A stretch of 64,000 nt of DNA from positions 1 to 64,000 of the forward strand of contig DZAX01000004.1 in assembly GCA_022729705.1 (NCBI GenBank). Reading direction: 5' to 3'. The notes below the pieces were generated by a model that was not told the DNA's origin, did not search any database, and saw only the letters and a list, made by a program, of their open reading frames with translations. This document shows, one piece after another, positions 54,647 through 62,398 of this stretch (the first letter of the stretch is position 1; every line of letters begins with the position of its first letter). The DNA is from Helicobacter cetorum (GTDB lineage Bacteria > Campylobacterota > Campylobacteria > Campylobacterales > UBA6016). A program made the position numbers and the translations under genes.

Positions 54647-55423
54647 TTAAACTTGTTTTGCGAGAGCATCTAACGGTAACGGCTTTTGAAACACAAACAG
54701 ATGCTCGTGCATGATAAGGAGAAAATTCGCCTCTTTTGATTTTTTGACCCAAAAGCCTGTGGCTTTGCAGTTGTGCTGGTGTTTGATAATATCCTCTTTG
54801 AGCGCAAAACCGACTTTGATAAATCTTTGCATTACCATAAACGCCAAAGGTTGATACATCTTTTTGCGTCTTGTGTCGCCTATGAGGAGGGCGCAAAATT
54901 TACCGTCTTTTAGCGCCCTAAAAAGCTCCGCCGCCACTCTCTCTATCTCATCGCAAAACTTCTCCAAATCGTGTATATGCGACAAATCGCCCTCTATGTC
55001 GTCCGAATACCTGATAATGTCGGCGTATGGCGGGTGTATAAGAGCAAAGTCTATGCTTTTAGCCTTTACAATATCTATATTCCTAGCGTCTTTTTGAACC
55101 AGTTTTATTTTTGGGTCATACTCGCATTCAAAATCCAAAGCTGTTTTTGTAATCTCTAGCGCATTTGGGTTTATATCTAGCGCAAGCAAGTTTCTATTTA
55201 GCAGTTTGCACTCTATCGCCGTCGTGCCGCCGCCTATCATCGGGTCAAGCAGATATTCGCCCTCAGCGGAGTAGCGAAGCAGTAGATTTCGCACAACCTC
55301 CGGCGACCAGTTGCCTCTGTATTTGCTGTTGTGCGTAGCCCATGCGCCGCGACGCGGGAAGCTCCAAACAGTTGTGCATTCTTGTTCAAACTCGTCTGGG
55401 TTTAATTTTGTTATTTTTTTCAT
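54647..55423 (-). CDS. Site-specific DNA methyltransferase with HPPY motif
   Basis: The 258-residue protein has the SAM-binding motif LLDPMIGGGTTAIECKLLNR (about 59-78) and the catalytic motif ALIHPPYADIIRYS (HPPY at 130-133), followed by IEGDLSHIHDLEKF and ALLIGDTRRKKMYQP. HPPY in place of DPPY is the known variant of this amino-methyltransferase family (N6-adenine or N4-cytosine). There is no nuclease gene clearly paired with it; it ends the seven-gene run that starts with the Dam-type gene. Recognition sequence unknown. Confidence 0.85.
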   Translation of the reverse strand: MKKITKLNPDEFEQECTTVWSFPRRGAWATHNSKYRGNWSPEVVRNLLLRYSAEGEYLLDPMIGGGTTAIECKLLNRNLLALDINPNALEITKTALDFECEYDPKIKLVQKDARNIDIVKAKSIDFALIHPPYADIIRYSDDIEGDLSHIHDLEKFCDEIERVAAELFRALKDGKFCALLIGDTRRKKMYQPLAFMVMQRFIKVGFALKEDIIKHQHNCKATGFWVKKSKEANFLLIMHEHLFVFQKPLPLDALAKQV

Positions 55424-55425
55424 CT

Positions 55426-55722
55426 TTAAATCAGTAGAAAATATCTATTGATACCTTCCTCTGTGACATGCTCGCGAGAAAAGTCGATTATCTTCTTTCT
55501 GTCTATCTCATACGATTCAAGCTCTTGCGCCGTATTGAACCCTATCAGCTCCACATTCTCAAACTCTCCAAATTCTCTATTCCTCCCTTTGTCCATACAA
55601 TAGTAGTCCCAATTACCACTTCCGCAAAAAATAAAAGACTCTTTCGCTTTTTTTGAGCGACAAAATTTTTCGCCAGTAAAGCTATATAACTTTTCATAAA
55701 TTTTTTCGTATTCAGTTTTCAT
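55426..55722 (-). CDS. Hypothetical protein between HTH and methylase genes
   Basis: I do not recognise this 98-residue protein (MKTEYEKIYEKLYSFTGEKF onwards). It has an aromatic-rich centre (CGSGNWDYYCMDK) and an acidic C-terminus. It begins directly after the stop of the HTH gene (TAGATG) and ends two bases before the methylase ATG, so the three are one translational unit. A role as partner of the HTH protein or methylase is inference. Confidence 0.7.
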   Translation of the reverse strand: MKTEYEKIYEKLYSFTGEKFCRSKKAKESFIFCGSGNWDYYCMDKGRNREFGEFENVELIGFNTAQELESYEIDRKKIIDFSREHVTEEGINRYFLLI

Positions 55723-55920
55723 CTAGCTACCTTTATGTGTTAGCGAAACAGATATTTCAAGCCCTAGATAATCCAGTATCTTATGCAGGGTTTTGTTGTT
55801 TAGATTGCTTGTCCTGATGGCTTGATAAAACACGACCTTATCAATACCTAGAGCTTTATAAACATCAGAGGTCTTTAACCCTCTCTGCGCCAAAACAACT
55901 TTTATCTCTTTTTCAAACAA
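55723..55920 (-). CDS. Small HTH regulator
   Basis: A 65-residue protein with a helix-turn-helix of the Cro/CI or antitoxin kind: KVVLAQRGLKTSDVYKALGI, then DKVVFYQAIRTSNLNNKTLH and a C-terminal LDYLGLEISVSL. Its size and place after the DpnII-like gene (43 bases) and before a methylase fit a controller (C) protein of a restriction-modification system. An antitoxin role with the next gene is an alternative. Confidence 0.72.
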   Translation of the reverse strand: MFEKEIKVVLAQRGLKTSDVYKALGIDKVVFYQAIRTSNLNNKTLHKILDYLGLEISVSLTHKGS

Positions 55921-55963
55921 AATTCTAACCTCACGAAACTTAAAAGTTAATAAAAAAGATTAC

Positions 55964-56893
55964 TTAGTTAGTCTTATTATTTACTATAAAATCTAATATT
56001 CCATTTTTGAGCATATCTAAATTAATTACATAGTCGTTATGATTAAAGGTTTCTTCAAGCGGTCGCAATGATGTTTTCCAACCTGCGCCGTCCGTTATCC
56101 ATATAAGACCGTAATTCTGACTTTTTAGCAAACCGTCTAGGCTTTTATACTCCTCTGCCGTGGCTTTTAGTTTTGAACCGCCACCGCTGTAAAAATTAAC
56201 TTCGATTAAGAAAAGTTTTTTACTTGTTTTATGAAATAAAGCAAAATCAAACCGTCTACTTTTTTTGTCAATGCCAACAGCGCAATTAAACTCTTTAAAT
56301 ATTTTATCCTCGCTAGCTTGCGAAATATAGGTAAAATCAGGCTCTTTTTTGCAAAAATTAACTAAGAAGTTTTCTACTATCTCTTCCATTGATGAACCGG
56401 TTCTATTTTTTCTCGCATTGCTGTTTAGTCCAACCTCTATACCAAAAACGTAATCAACCAAATTTTTAATATCATAGTCGCAAAATAAAGATTTCAGTCC
56501 TGTTTTTTCTATAAAATCGTAGTAATGATTTATAATGTCTATATTTACTAAATTCGGTTTTTTAAAAACAAATCTATAAATATTTAGATCTTTGTAGTTA
56601 TCTATAATGCTAATTTCTCTGTCTCTACTTGCCAGCAAAATTGGTAAAGCTTCGACAATAGCTGGATTTTGCCTCAATAGATATTCAAAATCTTCTCTAA
56701 AACTTTCTTTTTTACCTAGCAGAAAATTTAAATTGTTAAGTAATAATTCATATTTTTTCTTATTTTCTAAAACCGTATTCCAGTCTACAAGATACTTGAA
56801 ATCGGCTATTGTTGGTATAAAATTTTTATACAAGTATTCAAAGGCATTTTCAGCTCTAATATTTTGCTTTATAATAAAATCTTGATATTTCAC
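55964..56893 (-). CDS. DpnII-family type II restriction endonuclease (GATC)
   Basis: The 309-residue protein matches the DpnII/MboI family, which cuts unmethylated GATC. The PD-(D/E)xK core is at about 214-243: FDFALFHKTSKKLFLIEVNF, then YSGGGSKLKATAEEY, the hallmark of this family. Length is normal (DpnII is 288 residues). It overlaps the preceding gene by four bases. The matching Dam-type methylase lies upstream in the same operon, separated by two unrelated genes. Base composition is more AT-rich than in neighbouring housekeeping genes. Confidence 0.88.
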   Translation of the reverse strand: MKYQDFIIKQNIRAENAFEYLYKNFIPTIADFKYLVDWNTVLENKKKYELLLNNLNFLLGKKESFREDFEYLLRQNPAIVEALPILLASRDREISIIDNYKDLNIYRFVFKKPNLVNIDIINHYYDFIEKTGLKSLFCDYDIKNLVDYVFGIEVGLNSNARKNRTGSSMEEIVENFLVNFCKKEPDFTYISQASEDKIFKEFNCAVGIDKKSRRFDFALFHKTSKKLFLIEVNFYSGGGSKLKATAEEYKSLDGLLKSQNYGLIWITDGAGWKTSLRPLEETFNHNDYVINLDMLKNGILDFIVNNKTN

Positions 56894-57756
56894 TTTAATA
56901 ATTCTCCTATCAGAGCCTTTGTGCTCGCATTAATATTATGAAATACCGTATCGTATTTTTGATTTATAGCATTGGATAATCTTTGAATTTTTATTTTAAA
57001 AGCCGGATTTATGGCTTTTATTTCATCTAACAACATAGACAAAAATAGAAACCTCTTTTCGTTTATAATCAATAATTGGAAATAGTCCGGATAATCTGAA
57101 CTGATTTTGTTTTCTAAAACAATATCATCATGCCACTTTTTATACCTGTCAAAATACTCAGTTTCTAAATTTATTTCTTTATAGTGTTTCAGTCGATAAT
57201 TGATTTCATTTCTTATTTCTGATTCTTTGATTTCATTATCGATAGTGTATTTAAATAAATTACTTGCCGCTGGATCGATATTGACCGTAGCAGCTATTTG
57301 GTTAAATTTGGCTCTGCTATTAACTTCCCAAGGCTTAATTCTTTCATAGTTCTTTTTAAGTATACTGAACTCTCTTTCATGACTACTATGTCCGTCTTGT
57401 TGTAGCGTCAAATCATATAAATTAGAACTAGAATCAAGTTTAATCATTTTGTTAAACTTATCATTGACATAAACATAAAACTTATCAGACAATCTATTTA
57501 ATATTTGGGCTAAATAAAAATTTGAATAATACACAGTCACAAATCCCCATGTCCAATAGTTTTTTTGAAACTCTATATCTGATGATAATTTATTTAAAAT
57601 AGCTTTTTCAATCAAAACCAAAATATCATTTAAAAGATATATTTTTAAATCAATGAAAGAATCCCTATTTTGAATGGCAATTTTTATAGCCTCATTGACG
57701 CTCTTATCGTTGGATACCGTAAAATCTTTAAATTTGTTTGTATAAAAATCAAACAT
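56890..57756 (-). CDS. Unknown helical protein inside the restriction operon
   Basis: I do not recognise this 288-residue protein. It is mostly helical, lysine- and asparagine-rich. Residues 66-90 (NYWTWGFVTVYYSNFYLAQI) recall the aromatic helix of HEPN-type proteins, but the usual RxxxxH motif is not evident. It starts one base after the DGQHR gene and overlaps the DpnII-like gene by four bases, so it is translated with both. Low GC suggests transfer as a unit with its neighbours. Confidence 0.7.
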   Translation of the reverse strand: MFDFYTNKFKDFTVSNDKSVNEAIKIAIQNRDSFIDLKIYLLNDILVLIEKAILNKLSSDIEFQKNYWTWGFVTVYYSNFYLAQILNRLSDKFYVYVNDKFNKMIKLDSSSNLYDLTLQQDGHSSHEREFSILKKNYERIKPWEVNSRAKFNQIAATVNIDPAASNLFKYTIDNEIKESEIRNEINYRLKHYKEINLETEYFDRYKKWHDDIVLENKISSDYPDYFQLLIINEKRFLFLSMLLDEIKAINPAFKIKIQRLSNAINQKYDTVFHNINASTKALIGELLK

Positions 57757-57757
57757 T

Positions 57758-58813
57758 CTATAGCTCTATTTTCCCAATTTTATCTTCACTTTTAAGGCTA
57801 TCTTTTAATATTTTTGTGAATTTTTTACTGAAATTATCCTGAGCTTTTACTCCTCCGCCAATACCGTTAGATAGACTCTCTAGCGTATTTTCCTGAATCT
57901 TTGCAAGAGTAAAAATAATACTATTTTCTTTAAAATTTTTATGCTCGATAAATGTTTCGTCAAAAACATCGCCTAAAGATTTTATCAATCCTCCCAAAAC
58001 TGTCGTTTTAAAGACTACGCCCTTTTCCCAATCGCTTTCAAAAACAACTTTTATAGCGTTAAAATAATTTATAAAAATTTGAACCTGCTCATTAAATGAA
58101 GAACCTTTAAATTTTCCGTTTGTGTAGTTTATGTACTCTTTCACAAAAGGTGATATTGACGATAAACTAATTTTTTTAGCTTCTTCTCCAGTCATTGCAA
58201 TCAAATCTTTTAAACACGATTCGTCGTTAAAGTTCAAATCTCTTATAATTTCCGTTGCCTTTTGGTCAGCTGTTATATTCTCGCTATCCAAATTATCACG
58301 AATATCTTCATCAGAAGTTGTGCTAATCAAATCCATATATAATGAAGTTGGCAAAGGCGTTTGAGTTTTATTGATGGTTATAAAAAGTCTTGCTTGATGC
58401 TTTGGTTCTAAATCGGCAACCGCAACAACAATCAACTCAAATTTTGGACTAAACTCATACCCTCCTTTAGCCCTATGTTGACCATCTATTATTAGACCTT
58501 TATACCCATCTTCATTATCGCTAATAATTAACTCTTTTGTGTCTTCTTTATATTCTATGCTATCCAAAGCGATTAAAACATTGCTAGGTAGTATTGATGG
58601 ATAAGAATCTGGTGATTTTCCGCTCAAATATGCGACTATCTCTTTTATCTTTTTCCCTCTGACTATTCTTTGATAACCGTCGTCTCTATTTTCTAATCTT
58701 CTTGAAATAACGAAGTGATTATGTATCTCTTCGGAAGTCAATTTAAAAACATACAATTTTAGGCTATTTTGCACAACAATTAAGGGGTCTTTTATAATAA
58801 GATCATTTTGCAT
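57758..58813 (-). CDS. DGQHR-domain (DndB-like) protein
   Basis: The 351-residue protein has the DGQHR motif (110-114, in GLIIDGQHRAKGGYEF). It is preceded by QRIVRGKKIKEIVAYLSGKS and PSILPSNVLIALDS, the arrangement of DndB-like and related proteins distantly akin to ParB. DndB regulates phosphorothioate modification in Dnd systems, but no dnd gene is present here. It lies three bases after the Dam-type methylase and one base before the unknown gene. Its role in a restriction operon is not established. Confidence 0.82.
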   Translation of the reverse strand: MQNDLIIKDPLIVVQNSLKLYVFKLTSEEIHNHFVISRRLENRDDGYQRIVRGKKIKEIVAYLSGKSPDSYPSILPSNVLIALDSIEYKEDTKELIISDNEDGYKGLIIDGQHRAKGGYEFSPKFELIVVAVADLEPKHQARLFITINKTQTPLPTSLYMDLISTTSDEDIRDNLDSENITADQKATEIIRDLNFNDESCLKDLIAMTGEEAKKISLSSISPFVKEYINYTNGKFKGSSFNEQVQIFINYFNAIKVVFESDWEKGVVFKTTVLGGLIKSLGDVFDETFIEHKNFKENSIIFTLAKIQENTLESLSNGIGGGVKAQDNFSKKFTKILKDSLKSEDKIGKIEL

Positions 58814-58816
58814 TTT

Positions 58817-59689
58817 TTAACTCCTACCGTTTTTTATTATAACTTCTTTTATCTTCCCACGCCCGCTACTCTTGCTATTGATAAACCTATTTACCTCAAC
58901 AAACTTTATATCATAGCCCATGTAAAGCTCTTTAATAAACTCTGTATCAGAATTGGAGTGCATAGCCGATACACCTTTATCGTTCAGCTCTTCAAAAACC
59001 CCAAAAAGCCTCTTTTGCTCCTCATCCAAAAACACATTTTCATGATACGCCGTAAAGCTCGAAGTTGGATTTAGCGGATAGTATGGAGGATCAAAATATA
59101 CAAAATCGCTCTCTTTTGCATAGTCTAATACTTTAGCAAAATCAACATTTTGAATCTCCGCATTTTGTAAAGCCACGCTAGCCGCCACAATCAACTCTTC
59201 TTCGTAGATAATCGGATTTTTATATCTACCAATCGGCACATTATGGTAGCCTTTGCTATTTACCCGCCAAAGCCCGTTAAAGCAAGTTTTGTTCAGATAG
59301 ATAAACCTCGCCGCTCTTATCTCGTTTGGCAGGCTCTTAAATCCTTCCTCTCTATCCATAGCTCTCGTGGTGTAGTAAAACTCTTCAGAGTGTTGCACCT
59401 GAAACTCGCGAAGTTGTTTGAGTAGTTTTTTGGGTTGTTTTTTGACTGTTTTATATGTATTGATTAGTTCGGCGTTTGCGTCAAAGAGATACGCTTTTTT
59501 ACCCCTCAGCACTCCAAGCCTCGTAAGTTCAAAAAACAGCGCGCCGCCGCCGATAAACGGCTCAAAGTAGTTGTTAAATTCTTTTGGCATTAGCCTTAAA
59601 AGTTCAGGCAACAAAGCCCGTTTACCGCCCGCCCATTTGATGAACGGTCGCACTTTTACAAGCGATAAAGCCTCTACTCCAATTGTCAT
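58817..59689 (-). CDS. Dam-family adenine methyltransferase (DpnM type)
   Basis: This alpha-class N6-adenine methylase has VRPFIKWAGGKRALLPELL (residues 14-32 from the chosen start), the PFIGGGALFFEL SAM loop and the catalytic FVYFDPPYYPLNPTSSF (DPPY at 200-203). With a DpnII-family nuclease in the operon, GATC is the likely target. The open frame extends upstream to 59770, but that part lies in a direct repeat, so I take the ATG at 59689 (290 residues). Confidence 0.88.
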   Translation of the reverse strand: MTIGVEALSLVKVRPFIKWAGGKRALLPELLRLMPKEFNNYFEPFIGGGALFFELTRLGVLRGKKAYLFDANAELINTYKTVKKQPKKLLKQLREFQVQHSEEFYYTTRAMDREEGFKSLPNEIRAARFIYLNKTCFNGLWRVNSKGYHNVPIGRYKNPIIYEEELIVAASVALQNAEIQNVDFAKVLDYAKESDFVYFDPPYYPLNPTSSFTAYHENVFLDEEQKRLFGVFEELNDKGVSAMHSNSDTEFIKELYMGYDIKFVEVNRFINSKSSGRGKIKEVIIKNGRS

Positions 59690-59720
59690 ACCCGCCGCGC
59701 TCCCTGCAAAACTTTTACGC

Positions 59721-59793
59721 AAATTGTACCCGCCAAACGCAAAAAAAAAGCCCACAATTCCGACGTCCACACGCCCATAAGCTTTTGACTCTC
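59721..59793. repeat. 73-bp direct repeat, copy 1 (before the Dam-type gene)
   Basis: Identical to 60366-60438 except for four bases. It is a copy of the 3' end of the acetyltransferase gene plus a promoter-like GGGTACAATTT (minus strand), which here would drive the Dam-type methylase. The reading frame of the acetyltransferase tail (QKLMGVWT) is still visible. Confidence 0.85.
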
Positions 59794-59804
59794 ACACTAC
59801 GGCG

Positions 59805-60074
59805 CTAATCAAACAAATCAGAATGGGCGCCTGTTCTCTCAAAAAATATTTTGTCAACCTCTATTTTATATATAAGCAACCAATCAGGTTCAATATGACA
59901 TTCCATGCGTCCGACAAATTTTCCATGCAGTCGATGATTTCTGTATTTTTTAGGCAAAGGCTCTTTTGCAACCAGTTTGCCAATTATCTCTTTTAGTTTT
60001 TTTATATCTTTGTTTCGCTTCTTTGCAAGAGCCAAATCTTTTTCAAATTGATTTGTAAAATTCGGCTTTAGCAA
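59805..60074 (-). CDS. YafQ-family mRNA interferase toxin
   Basis: YafQ toxins cut mRNA on ribosomes. The 89-residue protein has full family length and all the usual catalytic histidines and aspartate: HRLHGKFVG, MECHIEPDWLLIYKI and RTGAHSDLF. The antitoxin gene ends two bases upstream. The pair sits exactly between two 73-base direct repeats. Confidence 0.9.
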   Translation of the reverse strand: MLKPNFTNQFEKDLALAKKRNKDIKKLKEIIGKLVAKEPLPKKYRNHRLHGKFVGRMECHIEPDWLLIYKIEVDKIFFERTGAHSDLFD

Positions 60075-60076
60075 TT

Positions 60077-60340
60077 TTATATACCAAGCTTTTCAAACAT
60101 ATCCTCGGCATTTTCGCATTTTGTAACGCATAAATTGTTATCCGTTGCCTCAAATGTATCTATAGTTGTTTGATTTGGGGTTTTTATATCAAACGGCAAA
60201 CTTTTATTTGCGACTACCTCGGAGAGCATAAGCCTTATGGCGTCTGATAACGATAGACCCATCTCTGAAAGCGCCTTTACGGCTTGCGCTTTTATGTCGG
60301 TATCGACCCTAGCCCTAACTATCGAAGATTGAGTACCCAT
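60077..60340 (-). CDS. RelB/DinJ-family antitoxin
   Basis: The 87-residue partner of the YafQ-like toxin has the ribbon-helix-helix start SSIVRARVDTDIKAQAVKAL and SEMGLSLSDAIRLMLSEVVA, as in RelB/DinJ. The start is the ATG at 60340, with AAGGGG nine bases upstream; the longer open frame runs into the direct repeat and is rejected. Transcription probably starts from the TACAAT box inside repeat copy 2. RelB-type proteins repress their own promoter. Confidence 0.9.
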   Translation of the reverse strand: MGTQSSIVRARVDTDIKAQAVKALSEMGLSLSDAIRLMLSEVVANKSLPFDIKTPNQTTIDTFEATDNNLCVTKCENAEDMFEKLGI

Positions 60341-60365
60341 TATGCAGCCCCTTGTTTTTGTTTTC

Positions 60366-60438
60366 AAATTGTACCCGCCAAACGCAAAAACAAAGCCTAC
60401 AATTCCGCCGTCCACACGCCCATAAGCTTTTGGCTCTC
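60366..60438. repeat. 73-bp direct repeat, copy 2 (end of the acetyltransferase gene)
   Basis: Sixty-nine of 73 bases match 59721-59793. This copy contains the last codons and stop of the acetyltransferase gene and a GGGTACAATTT promoter-like box on the minus strand in front of the antitoxin gene. It is probably the original copy, because the acetyltransferase frame is intact through it. Confidence 0.85.
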
Positions 60439-60981
60439 CCCTGCCGCCCCTATATCTTTCCAGCTGTATCGCGCCTTTTGCTCTTGTGATTTTTTAAATC
60501 CAAATCTCCGCCATAGATTATCCGGCGACACATAATCATTTGGGCGTAAAGGGTGATTTTCTTCTCTCTCCACGGCGCACAAAGACGCTTGCTTAAATCC
60601 CATATTCTTAATGATAGAGACGGCGTTTGTGAGAAGCTTTGAGCCTATACCTTTGCCTCTGTAGCCTTTGCGTATCATCACCTCGCCTATGTAGTACGTC
60701 TTGGCTATCTCTTGCGGCTCAAAAACGCTCCGAAACTCCTCGTCCGCGTCTTTCATACATATACCAGTACAAGCCGCGACAAAACCGCTTGCGTCCTCGC
60801 AAAAAATCAAAAAACTATTAGGCGAAGCGGCGTAACGGGCTAAGTATTTGCGCTCATACTCTATATTTCCGTCATAAAGATATGGATATTCTGCAAATAT
60901 CTCTATCCTAAAACGCCCTAGCCTTTCGGTATAACGCTCTATATCCGCACCCTGTGCGATTTGTAAATTTGACGTTGGCAA
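60397..60981 (-). CDS. GNAT-family N-acetyltransferase
   Basis: The 194-residue protein has the acetyl-CoA loop in MIRKGYRGKGIGSKLLTNAV (motif A, R/QxxGxG/A) and a downstream SLCAVEREENHPLRPNDYVS segment. GNAT enzymes acetylate amines of proteins, amino acids or antibiotics; the substrate here is unknown. Its last 14 codons lie within the direct repeat. Before the toxin-antitoxin insertion the Dam-type gene probably followed it directly. Confidence 0.88.
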   Translation of the reverse strand: MPTSNLQIAQGADIERYTERLGRFRIEIFAEYPYLYDGNIEYERKYLARYAASPNSFLIFCEDASGFVAACTGICMKDADEEFRSVFEPQEIAKTYYIGEVMIRKGYRGKGIGSKLLTNAVSIIKNMGFKQASLCAVEREENHPLRPNDYVSPDNLWRRFGFKKSQEQKARYSWKDIGAAGESQKLMGVWTAEL

Positions 60982-61095
60982 TTTGGTGCCCTCTTTGATT
61001 TAATATAAAACATTCTAGCATACCAAATTGTAAAAATTGTAAATTAAGTCGATATACAACACACATAGTTGTTTGGATTTTAAAAAGGGTAAATA

Positions 61096-61308
61096 GTGTC
61101 GCAAAAACAATCAGAAATTTTATTTTTAGTCGAAGAAGCTGAAGGTGGTGAGTTTGTCGCAAAAGCTGTTGGGGTATCTATTTATACGCAAGCCCCAACC
61201 CTAGAGGAGCTTAAGAAGAATATTTTTGAAGCTTTGGAGTGCCACTTTGAAGAAAACACCCTTATACCGCCGATTGTCAGACTTCATATTGTCAAAGACG
61301 CCGCGTGA
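61096..61308 (+). CDS. HicB-like small protein, no partner toxin
   Basis: A 70-residue protein of the HicB-like fold: FLVEEAEGGEFVAKAVGVSI, then APTLEELKKNIFEALECHFE and PPIVRLHIVKD. Databases often mislabel such proteins as 2-oxoisovalerate dehydrogenase E1 beta. HicB proteins usually accompany a HicA toxin, but none is present up- or downstream here. The start is GTG at 61096 with AAGGG before it. Confidence 0.8.
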   Translation: MSQKQSEILFLVEEAEGGEFVAKAVGVSIYTQAPTLEELKKNIFEALECHFEENTLIPPIVRLHIVKDAA

Positions 61309-61410
61309 CATATATTTACACGCAAACACATCTCTAAAAGCCCAAAACAGCCGTTAATGAGCCTCAATATGTTAAAATATCAGATTTAGAAGAGACAAAG
61401 GATACAAATA

Positions 61411-61857
61411 ATGAAAGTACTATTAATACAAGATGTAAAAGCTCTAGGCAAAGCCGGAGAAATAAAAGAAGTAAAAGACGGTTATGGCAATAACTTTCTA
61501 ATTGGCAAAGGGCTTGCGAAGCTGGCGACTCCGGCGGTCATGAAACAGTGGGAAGCTGGTGAGAGAGCCAAAAAAGAAGCGGCGGCGGCTGAGATAGCAA
61601 AGCTAAACGACGCAAAAGCAAAACTAGAAGAGATAAAGCTGGTTATTAAGACAAAAACAGGCGCAAACGGCGCGCTTTTTGGTTCTATCACAAAAGAGGA
61701 GATTGCAGACGAGCTAAAAAAACAGCACGGCGTTGAAATAGACAAAAAAAGCATAGAACACCACGGAGCAATCAAAGCAACGGGCGGATATGACCTTGAT
61801 CTTAAAATGGGACACGGTATCCACGCAAAACTTCATCTTTTGATTGAGGCGATATAA
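61411..61857 (+). CDS. rplI: 50S ribosomal protein L9
   Basis: L9 binds 23S rRNA and reaches across the ribosome. The 148-residue protein has the N-terminal domain MKVLLIQDVKALGKAGEIKE with GYGNNFLIGKGLAKLA, a long connecting helix, and the C-terminal GALFGSITKEEIADELKKQH domain. It begins the conserved rplI-hslV-hslU-era run. A TAAAAT box lies before it at about 61372. Confidence 0.97.
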   Translation: MKVLLIQDVKALGKAGEIKEVKDGYGNNFLIGKGLAKLATPAVMKQWEAGERAKKEAAAAEIAKLNDAKAKLEEIKLVIKTKTGANGALFGSITKEEIADELKKQHGVEIDKKSIEHHGAIKATGGYDLDLKMGHGIHAKLHLLIEAI

Positions 61858-61860
61858 ACA

Positions 61861-62397
61861 GTGTTTGAAGCAACCACAATACTAGCCTACTTAAAAGGCG
61901 GTAAAGCCGTCATAGGCGGCGACGGGCAGGTGACGTTTGGCAATTCGGTACTCAAATCAAACGCCGTAAAGATAAGAAAACTATATGAAGGCAAGATACT
62001 AGCGGGGTTTGCCGGAAGCACGGCGGACGCTTTTACGCTTTTTGATATGTTTGAGAATATCCTTAGCCAAAAAAAGGGCGATTTACTAAAATCCGTCATA
62101 GAGTTTGCCAAAGAGTGGCGTAAAGATAAAGCCCTTAGACGGCTTGAGGCGATGATGATAGTCCTTGATACCAAAAAGATATTTATCCTCACGGGAACGG
62201 GCGATGTGGTGGAACCTGAAGATGGAATGATGGCGTCTATCGGAAGCGGGGGAAACTTTGCTATATCGGCGGCTAGAGCCATCGCAAGACACACCGATAT
62301 GGACGCCGCCGAACTCGTCAAAGAGTCTCTTAAAATTGCAGGAGAACTCTGCATTTACACAAACCAAAACATCTCCATTTTGACACTGGAAAACTAG
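61861..62397 (+). CDS. hslV: HslV protease subunit
   Basis: HslV is the proteasome-like peptidase of the HslUV complex. The 178-residue protein begins [14 protein letters not shown], so after removal of the leader Thr5 or Thr6 would be the catalytic N-terminal threonine, as in other Hsl[21 protein letters not shown], the [20 protein letters not shown] block and [14 protein letters not shown] follow. The start is GTG, four bases after the rplI stop. hslU follows after one base. Confidence 0.96.
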   Translation: MFEATTILAYLKGGKAVIGGDGQVTFGNSVLKSNAVKIRKLYEGKILAGFAGSTADAFTLFDMFENILSQKKGDLLKSVIEFAKEWRKDKALRRLEAMMIVLDTKKIFILTGTGDVVEPEDGMMASIGSGGNFAISAARAIARHTDMDAAELVKESLKIAGELCIYTNQNISILTLEN

Positions 62398-62398
62398 C

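Noticed and set aside
59690-59770. N-terminal extension MDVGIVGFFFAFGGYN of the Dam-type methylase
   Set aside because: It lies within the 73-bp direct repeat, whose other copy gives a similar sequence (MDGGIVGFVFAFGGYN) in front of the antitoxin. It is therefore duplicated intergenic DNA, not protein.
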